A stretch of DNA of 64,000 nucleotides from Aldrovandia affinis (Eukaryota > Chordata > Actinopteri > Notacanthiformes > Halosauridae): assembly GCA_029706075.1 (NCBI GenBank), contig JAINUG010000015.1:8516154-8580153 (forward strand), given 5' to 3'. Shown one piece after another: positions 56,401-64,000 of this stretch. Each line of letters begins with the position of its first letter. Position 1 is the stretch's first letter. Below the pieces are notes generated by a model. It was given only the letters and a program-made list of their open reading frames with translations, was not told the origin of the DNA and did not search any database. The translations under genes were made by a program, and so were the position numbers.

Positions 56401-59400
56401 GCCACGTCCTGTAAACCTAGAACTCGTCCCTCCATCAACTCCTTCAGATGGTGACATAAGATATCCTGACAAAATGCAAGAACCATGTAGAAAACATCCA
56501 TGTAGAGTTTTTCAATGTGTGGTTTGATGACAATTGCATTGTTTTGAACTAAAACTAAATAAAATTAAAGTATAATGACACTCAGAAATCCGTTCAATGG
56601 AGAACAGCGTGCTGAAAATAGACACAAGTGAATTTTCCCAGAAAAATCTATGATGGAATTGGTACACTTGGCATGATTTAATAACATTCAATAAAAACAT
56701 CACTTTATTTGACCTTTTAAAAAAATTATTTGCGATGATACAACACAAAGAACAAAGCGGTTCCCGACACGCCGGGTCATGGAGATAATGCGAAAAGGTT
56801 CACAGAAAGCCTGGATGACCTGCAAATGACTCCAGTCTAACTCCTACTATCACTGCTAACCATCAGCCTGTGTTGTGATATGAGTATTGTGCACTGCACA
56901 TAAATACCATAAATCAAATACATCTTTGCTAATAGAAGGACAAGACAAGCAATATAGAGGGATATATGTTTATACATTAATACATTATGAAAAGATAACG
57001 GTTTAAAGACTTTAACAAACCATATATAACAAAAATTCCAACTGGAGCAAAATACACAACAGAAAATGAACCTTCCAGGGTTTTTTTTCCATCCATGATA
57101 AACAGTTAAACGTCCCTGCTCTGACAGTTATGCATGCTATGTATAGAGCCCAGGTGCAAGAATCTCACCCCGTCATGAGAAGAATGTGTTAGGTATTTGA
57201 AAAAATAAAATCTTCACATGCCTCTCATTGGGAGATTTCCCTTTACTTAACCCATTTGTCCCAAAAGCCCTATTTTTCTAACATCTTAAATCTCAGTTTT
57301 TACTGTCCCTGAATAAACATTCCGCAAATGTTTGGGACAGGGTATTCCAAGGGAGCTTTCCACGTGAAGTGAGACGTTTTTCGACATTTTTCGCTGAATG
57401 GAGTCAAGGCCCAGAGTAAAGTAATGCCCTCGCTGGGCCATAAAACTCTCCACAGACACTGTTATCTATGTTGATTACAGTTCAAAAATATTTTCTCAGC
57501 CATCCAGACTACTGGGTTGATACTGAAGCAACTGCGGTAAAGTGCCTTTCTCAAGAGTAAAACCGTCAGTGTTCCCACTGGTTATTTTAAGCCTTAGCCC
57601 TCGAATCCACAGTCAACCACACCACAAGTTGCCCATAATACAAAAAGAAACTTGGACCAAAGGCTCAAGATAGATTATTTCAAAAGGAATTCAAATAAGC
57701 AGTATATTTTTCCATCTCACTTGCTCTGAATGGCATCTCTCCAACCTGCTGTAAAATCTCCTCCGTATATTGTATGTTTGAGAGCGCAGGTGTAGGATAT
57801 GTTGTCCATAAAAAGAGTAATTTTTCAACATTTACTACAACCTGCACTTGTATGAATGATGCGTTTCCCACATTAAATAGCATACACAGTACAAAGCATT
57901 TGCAAGTAGGGCTTTACTTGTGTTAAATTAATGTACAGCATGCAATGTTTATTAAGTACAGTAATGATGGGCTATTAAAGTTGAAAAAAAAGCAAAACAG
58001 TATTGTACAGGGGTGTCACGTGCCCTTTCAGAACAATGGCTTTCAGATTGCAGCCACACAAACAGTAAATTCATGAATAAACAAGTGATTCTGAGCATGG
58101 ATGTAGGAACCAGCTAGCAAAGCAATGATTCATGATTCCCAACAAAAGGACCAAAAGGACAGAATAATACAACTATTGTTCTGTGCTAAATGTCTTTGGG
58201 AAAGGGTGGGTAGACCTCTGTGGCATAATCTAGATTCTATAAGGAACAATACCCCCATTTCGGTCATTCAGCCATGACATCGCGCCAAGCCACAGAAATT
58301 TCTGAGGAGCAGCGTCTTGGTACAGCACTGCAACACAAATGCTACACAAACACCTGACACAGTAACCTGATGACACCACTGCACACACTACATGGAGGCT
58401 AATATGCAGCCCCCTCTCTGACAGAGCACAATAACAGAGACAATACTGCTTAAGGGAAGGAGTTTGGCAAACAATCAACACAAAAAAACAGACATTGCTG
58501 TCCTTATGAAACTATGACCAGAAATACAAGGTGCAAGGCCACAACAAAGTGTCTTCATTTCAAAATGCATGTCAAGGAAAAATTAATTGTCTTTTTTCAG
58601 TTTTTGTCTTTGTTTATGAAAGTAGTTTAAGTAGATTACATTATTATTAATACTGTGTTTGTACTCTGTTTGATCACTTATAATGTAGCATTATACAAGC
58701 AGCAACAACATGTTTTTAGAGAGTGTGAGAGGTAAGAAGCTAACAAGACCTGGATATAAACTTTCTGCTATCTTGTGAAACTCATAATCAGATAATTAGC
58801 CTGCCGTCTTGTTTTACTCTTGGGGTTAGAGGGATTTATTTCAGGGACTCACAGATTTGCCAGCTGCTGTTGTTCTGCACACTAACCAGGGAGCCTAGTG
58901 ATACACTATTAGCTCTGTAGCTAGCAAGTACAGCATTTTCCCTGTTTCATTAACCACACAAAATTGTACAGGTCACTAGTCGTCAAGTTGTGGTGATATC
59001 AAATGATGATTGGAATGATACACAAGGCTGTTTACAGGCCATGCCTTGCCAGTCACAGAATGAAACATAGCAACACCTTTCCATAGGGTTGGGAAATATT
59101 TAAAAATATAACTTCTGCATTGTGGTTGGGTTGAAACCTTTCACTTCATGCAAGGTTGCCATGGAAACTACAGGGTTTTTCTCTTGACTTTAGAAATATA
59201 CAATATCAAAATCTATATCTTATTTTCTTTTTCAAATGCATTTCATGATTGTATTGCTCTCGGTTTTATTGCTCCAGGATGGCCTTTCAAGAGACCTTAG
59301 TACTTGCTGTTCAGTACCAATGCGGTAGTTCTTGCTTATTATGCGCACTACTGTATGTATGATAGCACTGTAGGCTAGTTTGGATTAATGCCAAATGAAT

Positions 59401-62400
59401 AAATACCCCCAAAATACCAAAAACCCATTGGTATAAAACCGGGATCACATTATTGAATTGTTTAATTCTTTTCTCCAATTAAGCTGCCTGTAATTTAGCA
59501 CAAAAAAACTGCCAGAATAGCAGTATCTCCCTTATTCAGAAAACCTCAACAAACACAAATACTGTGGGGGGGTTGCAGTCAGGGTCCTACAAAAATGTTC
59601 AAAATTGGGTCTCTGTCTGCTGGTGATTCATGCACGAGTTCAAAACAAATGAAAAGTGGAGCTCATGTGCAATGACTTATCGTCACATCTGCCTACAGGG
59701 TCTAGTTCAGTGAAAATAATGGCGCACAGGGGGATTACAGTTTCTGTTTCACAGAACATATCTTTAGTGCCACAGATGTCCGATGTTATAATGGAATAAA
59801 CCAAGATGTCGCACTGTTAGAATATGTCACTCAAGATTTTTCTGATGTTTTTCAAACAAACATTATACAGTTAACCAAAGTAAAGGAAATACTTAAGTAA
59901 ATGCTAAGTATATTGAAAGCAGGTGCCTTCACACGGTGAGGTTCCTAAGTTAATTAAGCAATTCATATCCCATCATGTCATACAAATTCTGGGGCAGCCC
60001 CAGTTGCCCATTATCTTGGCTACTATGGCTGAAAGAAGAGGTCTCAGTGACTTTGAAACAGGGGTGATTATTGGGGCACGTTTGGCAGGAGCTTATGTGA
60101 TGAAGACTGGTCAACTTGGTGATGTTTCACGAGGAACAGTGATGATTATTAAAACTAAAATCATTAATCCTGTTGTAGTCTATACATTTTATTTTATGTA
60201 AATATGAGAAAATGTTAAAACTCACCCTTCTTCCTGTGCAGCTAGGGGGATCTGTGAGAGCTTTGAAAGGTTCTTTGCATATTCCTCTTCAATCTTTATT
60301 CTGTAAAAGAGGGAAATGGTAGTGAAGGTTAGGGGCATGAGCTTATAGGATAGTGTAGTGGAACTCTTTCTTCTGCTTGCAAATAAGTATATACAGTATA
60401 TGCTCTGTGGTGCCATGTGGTTAATCGTAAACATACTCTTATCAAGAGACTGAAAATATATTTAATACACAGTACATTCCAGATGTAATTAGTAGTTAGG
60501 AAGGTAACTTGCATTCATACTGTATATCTAAAGTTCCTATACTTTTGTTTAATGGTACATTTTAAACCCCATATTCTCCAAAGTTTCCTTAACAATCATT
60601 GCTCTTTAACAACATGTACAATGCACAGAGTAATTTAAATCAAGATGAAACATAAGGGAGAATAAAATCTATGTTTGGTGTGATATATAATCTTTACCCA
60701 ACACATTTAGTCCTGTTCATGTTTTCTCTGACAAATAACAGGCTTGTTGAGTGCTTCAGTTTCAAGTAGAAAAAAAGCAACTGCACAGGAAAATATTGAT
60801 TGACAGTTATTTAGAATCATACTAGCTGGGGAATTGTCTCAATGGTGTGTTTCTAATGCCAGCTGTGGAATATTCTGTCCTATTGCACACCTAAACAGGA
60901 TTTCTGTGGTTTAATTTTTGGTTATAACACACACATACAGTATTTGCCCTATGACAAGTTACTACAATCAATTAACATTCAGTTTTTACAGTCTAATTAC
61001 AGATGATAAGTAGTAATGTTCATTCAATCCTCATACTCTGTCATCTGCTGGCTGCTGGGTGGCTCATCCTAATAAGGCATTGTTCTAGTGTGTGGATGAG
61101 CCCCATAGTTTCGTATCGAATCCAGACCGTGCCAGTGCCAACTGCGGCCTGCGGCCAGCAGCCCAACAGGGCGTCACCCAGGGAGGGAGGGATTCAGTCA
61201 GCCGGTTTGTCCGTGTCTCGTTGCACACCAGTGCCCCTTTCCTGTCAGCTCTGCACAAAGTGTCTTCCTCTGACTCATGTCTGTGCAAGCTTAACTTGTA
61301 GACAGAGGTGTGAAAATAAGCAATAACTGATGTGTGTCAAAGGAGAGCACGTGCTTGTCTATGGTCTCCCGAGTTGACAGCGGAGGTTGCAGTGAGCGTG
61401 GCTTAGAATAAGATTGGGCCTTCGAAATTAGGGGGAAAAAAGGGGTAAAAGCATAAAAAAGGTAATTTGCTACTCTAAACCCTGTACTCAGCTCAATCTT
61501 ATACGCAGGAGTGGTGGCCATGAATTGTACAGGAAGTTATTTTAAGGCAAACAAGTAGGATGGATTATTTTTAGGCAAACAAACAGGACGGCATCAGACG
61601 ATTTCTAGGGCAACTTGACACTCCCTACATACCATAGTGGCATGTTATAAAAATGTGATCTTGATTTACCTGATGGATTCTATAACTAGTCATGCATCCA
61701 GTGCAATGTATTTATGACTCAAAATCTCCCCCAAAATGTTTTCTCTTAAATCACATAAGGGAAGGAAAGAAATGGTAATCCTTCACAGTAGAAGACATAA
61801 ACTGTACTGCCCTGATGTAAACCTTTACTAAGCCACAATCTGTCCTTTCCTTTGTCTGAGAAACAGCTGGGAAATATCAATATAAGATTTCTAATTTCAG
61901 ATGTTTTGCTTTAGATATTTGACATTGCACTATTTCAGTAAAATCAGTGCCAAAATAAAACGTGGCTCACTGGCTAACAGTATTGTCTGTATTTGAGTCC
62001 TTTCCTTTCCTCACATTGCCATTTTCCCCTTGAGCAGGACTGGACATTTGATTGTTGGTTAATAGTTGCTGAAGTTAAACTGGAGCTAATTAGTCATGTT
62101 ACTCAGAGTTGAAAAGGATGTGTGTTCTTTCCACTGATCTTACCTAATGAAACTACACACTGTTTGTATTTGTGACGTACACCGTGCTTTCCTAAACAGC
62201 CTTGCGCAATCCAAATGTGCTTGGGCCATGTAAATACAGGAACATGGTTTGGAGAAATGATGAACTATTTCGATTACCATGTGGCTGTTGTTACGGCAAC
62301 AGTAAAAAAATAACAATAACAGAACAAAAATATACAACATATGGTGCAACAATAACCACATACAGGGTATTTGATACAGCCTGACAACTATCCAAAAATG

Positions 62401-63920
62401 TGCTGATGTGTGCCAATTCAACTGAAATGATACAAGGAGTACAAGGAAATACCTGCCTGTGATATGAGGTTATAGAGGCTATCCTTCTGGAATTTGTAGA
62501 AAATGAAATAATGAAACTGATCGACCATACAGTAGCAATATACACCAACCCATGTTTGTATTCCTCTATTATTTAAATGCCATTCAGGTGTTAGCCGCAT
62601 TACAACCTTAATACTGTGGTTTCATGGCACTGTGCTTAAATCAAATCCTTCACCACCAACAAAAAAATATGGAAAAGTAAAATCAGGCAAAAGACAAATT
62701 ACAAACAATGGTTTATTACTTTGGGCTTGGCACTACAATGGTCCATGGTAATTATGTGTATTTATATTCAGATGAAAACCCTGTATAGCTACCTAGCTAG
62801 AGGTACCCAGAGGTGCACAATTCAGATTAGCCTAACATATTAGCAATCTGTGTAAAAACAGGGTGCATTTTCTCTGTTAATTCAGTACAAATTTGAAGCC
62901 ACAATAGTTCATTCACCTTTCTCGGATGAACTCTGCCATTTCTTTCTGCATTTGTTTACCCTTCAGCTGTTTCTGGAGCAGAACCTCAAAGCCCGACACA
63001 GAGGCGTTTCCCTGCGGATCCTTTTTGTCAGTCTGGGGAGGGAAGAAAGAGCAAAAACGCATGAAGCACATGCTAAAAACCTCAGAACTTAATTTCATAC
63101 GCGATATGAATGCATGGACATTAGCTTTACGAAAACATTGCGCTTTGCTTTGAACTTTGAACGCAATAACAGCTATAGCTACTTTACAGAACAAAGAATA
63201 AATTGTGGGATTTAAAACACAGACAAAGCTCTAAATCAGTCTGCTCCTTAACAAATCTAGACATAATGAATATATGTACATATTCTTACAGGAAGGTTCT
63301 ACAGTAAGTAAATGAGTTTAAGTTTAGCTTCATAATAACATACAAGAACACTATGTAGTAATACAATGGATGTGCCATCAGCCCACAGTATAAGCGTTCA
63401 GCTCAGGGCTGTTAGCATGATAGCACAGTGTGGGCTGCCACAGGTATGCTAATGGAGTCATGGTATTGCCCCTCTCAGGAAGAAATCTCAAAACGCTCAA
63501 GTGACAACACTTGAGAACACTGGGAAAACATCAGACAAAGGGGACACCAACGTCTGTCATTTGATACACAGTGTAAAGGACCAGCGCAGAAAACAAATAT
63601 AATCCCCGTTGTACTTAAGCACATAATTGGCTTACATTATATTCCGTGCCAATATGGTGACAGCGGGTATGCTGCACTGTGAAAGAGTGGAGCGCTGCAT
63701 TATGTATGCATTTCCATCCGCATGTCAAAAGGCCGCTGCTCTGAATCAGAGTTGCAGCTGCGTTTTTGGGTGTAAAAGCCAACACATGGTCAGGCTGTTC
63801 AGTGGTGGGAAACGACAGGCCTTCACTTACCCAGAAATAGTCACAGTAGCTCCACTCACTGGGTTTCAAGAGCTGCTGCTCGGGCATGTTCATGGGCAGG
63901 GGAAAAGTGACACAGTTGAT
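44305..63920 (-). CDS. gas7: Growth arrest-specific protein 7 (GAS7), C-terminal F-BAR part
   Basis: Nine minus-strand exons join in frame to 301 residues plus stop, with all splice sites GT-AG. The protein starts in the window at INCVTFPLP and ends at RPVDMEI. It reads through [71 protein letters not shown] and [17 protein letters not shown], closely matching mammalian GAS7 as I know it. This is the whole F-BAR domain and following coiled coil. The family dimerises into a curved module that binds acidic membranes and shapes actin-rich protrusions, and GAS7 acts in neurite outgrowth. The SH3/WW-containing N-terminus lies to the right of the window. The gene converges tail-to-tail on the myosin. 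No frameshift or stop breaks the exons. Confidence 0.96.
44419..46487 (-). other. gas7: gas7 intron with tRNA-derived SINE
   Basis: Only the SINE at 45261-45405 was recognised. Confidence 0.7.
45261..45405 (-). mobile_element. tRNA-derived SINE with conserved teleost tail
   Basis: On the minus strand the head contains tggctcagttggtagagca (box A) and gggttcaatcccc (box B), about 73 bases in tRNA register. The 3' part has aaatcgctttggataaaagc and gtctgctaaaat. It looks like a short, fairly intact V-SINE-type unit in a gas7 intron. Confidence 0.78.
46488..46586 (-). CDS. gas7: gas7 exon h
   Basis: 33 codons, phase 0, acceptor atctag, donor gtaagg. Encodes [20 protein letters not shown] to DMFNQS. 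Confidence 0.96.
46765..46844 (-). CDS. gas7: gas7 exon g
   Basis: Two bases plus 26 codons, acceptor tctatag, donor gtaaac. Encodes [20 protein letters not shown] to MVTSSL. Confidence 0.95.
46845..50161 (-). other. gas7: gas7 intron
   Basis: Contains a SINE tail with (ATTAC)n at 49290-49345. Otherwise no gene or clear element was seen. Confidence 0.7.
49290..49345 (-). mobile_element. SINE tail with (ATTAC)n
   Basis: attacattacattacatta followed by ggcatttagctcttatgg, a degraded inverse of the same tail family as at 1415 and 45261. The head is missing. Confidence 0.5.
50162..50285 (-). CDS. gas7: gas7 exon f
   Basis: 41 codons plus one base, acceptor cttcaag (few pyrimidines next to the AG), donor gtcaga. 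Encodes [20 protein letters not shown] to [10 protein letters not shown]. Confidence 0.94.
51195..52442 (-). mobile_element. Nearly complete Tc1/mariner element
   Basis: 1248 bases flanked by TA on both sides (51193-51194 and 52443-52444). The imperfect inverted ends are caatgcccgtccccaaaaaa on the left and, inverted, cactgcctggccaaaaaaaa on the right, each followed by gtcac. One minus-strand frame fills nearly the whole element. Confidence 0.92.
51226..52281 (-). CDS. Tc1-family transposase, full length but catalytic Asp lost
   Basis: 351 residues, uninterrupted from Met to stop, the usual Tc1 length (about 340). The N-terminal paired-type helix-turn-helix is visible ([20 protein letters not shown]...[10 protein letters not shown]), with a GRKQ segment near residue 65. 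The DDE domain has the first Asp in MWSDESRF and the terminal Glu in [11 protein letters not shown]. The second acidic residue, normally in FQQDNA-IH, is replaced: the frame reads [11 protein letters not shown], so Asp is Asn and the following His is also Asn. The enzyme should therefore be unable to cut DNA although the frame is open. It may still bind the inverted repeats. Host regulation is not evident; it lies in a gas7 intron, same strand. Confidence 0.9.
   Translation of the reverse strand: MSEDISRGRGKDVNLFQKGQIIGLHQAKKTTKEIAETTKIGLRTVQRIIKTWKDSGEPSSSRKKCGRKQILNDCDRRSLKRLVKSYRKKSTVELTAMFNSECKSISTRTMRRELKGLGLNSGVALRKPLVSEANRKKRLQFAREHKDWTLEQWKKVMWSDESRFTLFQSDGCIRVKREADEVMHPSCLVPTVQACGGSVMIWGCCSWSGLGSATLCAQRMRLADYLNILNDQVFPSMDFFFPDGTGIFQNNNAKINRAQIVKEWFREHETSFSHMDWPPQSPDLNPIENLWDVLEKTLRSGPTLPSSIQDLGKKCMQLWMEINVVTLQKLIETMPRRMRAVIKAKGGPTKY
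52516..52644 (-). CDS. gas7: gas7 exon e
   Basis: 43 codons, phase 0, acceptor tttcag, donor gtaagg. Encodes [20 protein letters not shown] to SRYAAVEK, the core of the F-BAR helices. A Tc1 element lies 73 bases beyond the donor. Confidence 0.96.
53169..53556 (+). mobile_element. tRNA-derived SINE, young-looking
   Basis: 388 bases beginning ggctggcggatagcgtagcg with a box B-like gtggttcgaaacc, ending in aattgggaagaaaaattggg and an AATAAA-rich tail. It is bounded by a perfect 13-bp duplication ATAACAATGTCTT (left 53156-53168, right 53557-53569), so little time has passed since insertion or it has been spared mutation. The left copy overlaps the start by at most a base or two. Confidence 0.82.
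55280..55360 (+). mobile_element. SINE tail fragment
   Basis: Reads ggtggcagagcggtaactcg, then caaattagggggaaaaaaac, resembling the 3' part of the 53-kb and 61-kb SINEs. A box B-like ggtttgattct near 54900 may be its displaced head. Confidence 0.4.
55886..55964 (-). CDS. gas7: gas7 exon d
   Basis: One base plus 26 codons, acceptor cctacag, donor gtatca. Encodes [20 protein letters not shown] to LKFSSK. Confidence 0.95.
55965..60225 (-). other. gas7: gas7 intron with Tc1 fragment
   Basis: 4.3 kb, AT-rich. Only the Tc1 fragment at 59865-60160 was recognised. Confidence 0.7.
59865..60160 (+). mobile_element. Tc1-like 5' fragment
   Basis: Starts at an inverted-repeat-like end (cagttaaccaaagtaaagga) and runs through agtatattgaaagcaggtgc, matching the right end of the 16.75-18.35 kb element in inverse orientation. 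It then enters the transposase N-terminus ([20 protein letters not shown]) and stops abruptly. Two-thirds of the element is missing. Confidence 0.72.
60226..60300 (-). CDS. gas7: gas7 exon c
   Basis: 75 bases, acceptor tttacag, donor gtgagt. Encodes [20 protein letters not shown] to AAQEEG across its split end codons. A truncated Tc1 element sits close to the donor side. Confidence 0.95.
60301..62916 (-). other. gas7: gas7 intron with SINE
   Basis: Contains a tRNA-SINE-like repeat at about 61075-61450. The next intron (63033-63830) shows nothing notable. Confidence 0.65.
61075..61450 (+). mobile_element. SINE-like repeat
   Basis: A box B-like gtatcgaatccagacc near 61113 and a tail ggccttcgaaattaggggga match the layout of the 53-kb SINE. 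More diverged; no target duplication found. Confidence 0.55.
62917..63032 (-). CDS. gas7: gas7 exon b
   Basis: 38 codons plus two bases, acceptor tccccag, donor gtgaat. Encodes [20 protein letters not shown] to KEMAEFIRE, the first F-BAR helix. Confidence 0.95.
63831..63920 (-). CDS. gas7: gas7 exon a (first in window)
   Basis: 30 codons, phase 0, acceptor ccttcag, donor gtaagt. Encodes [20 protein letters not shown] to YCDYFW, the linker just before the F-BAR domain. Confidence 0.95.
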
Positions 63921-64000
63921 CTGAAGGAGAAAAAAAGAGAATCAGGTTATTAATACACTAATGGGAAATGTATAATTATATGTGTGCGCATATGTGTGTG

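Overview
The window is vertebrate nuclear DNA, almost certainly from a teleost fish. The evidence is split coding exons with GT-AG introns, fish-type tRNA-derived SINEs, several Tc1-like elements, L2- and CR1-type LINEs, and many (CA)n and (CT)n tracts. Nothing bacterial, viral or CRISPR-like was seen.

Two protein-coding genes converge on each other. On the + strand, 21 exons (2664-36841) encode the second half of a sarcomeric class II myosin heavy chain: the end of S2 and all of light meromyosin, 1011 residues to the stop. The motor domain lies to the left of the window. Several segments look more like MYH16 (masticatory or superfast type) than MYH7 or fast skeletal myosins, but that is a comparison from memory. 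The C-terminal non-helical tailpiece is unusually long. On the - strand, nine exons (63920 down to 44305) encode the last 301 residues of gas7, an F-BAR membrane-shaping and cytoskeletal protein; its N-terminal part lies to the right. The 7.5 kb between the two stop codons holds both 3' UTRs, a CR1-like LINE and a tRNA-derived repeat.

The most interesting observation is in the large myosin intron 11864-20836. A short open exon at 18735-18770 has a near-ideal start context, an upstream in-frame stop, a good splice donor, and a phase that matches the next myosin exon. If used as an alternative first exon, it would give a headless myosin rod of 883 residues. That resembles Drosophila myosin rod protein and molluscan catchin. 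It lies just downstream of a Tc1 element that itself contains a second Tc1 element.

Mobile DNA, left to right: an L2-type LINE (3.3-5.4 kb); a small inverted-repeat element (5.6 kb); a SINE interrupted by a 300-bp hAT-type element with a perfect 8-bp target duplication (8.56-9.24 kb); a second copy of that SINE with the empty site (13.8-14.2 kb); nested Tc1 elements (16.75-18.35 kb); a long inverted-repeat element (23.2-24.1 kb); a CR1-like LINE (38.3-39.3 kb); tRNA-SINEs (38.1, 45.3, 53.2 and 61.1 kb); a nearly complete Tc1 with a full-length transposase frame but a lost catalytic Asp (51.2-52.4 kb); and a Tc1 fragment next to a gas7 exon (59.9-60.2 kb).
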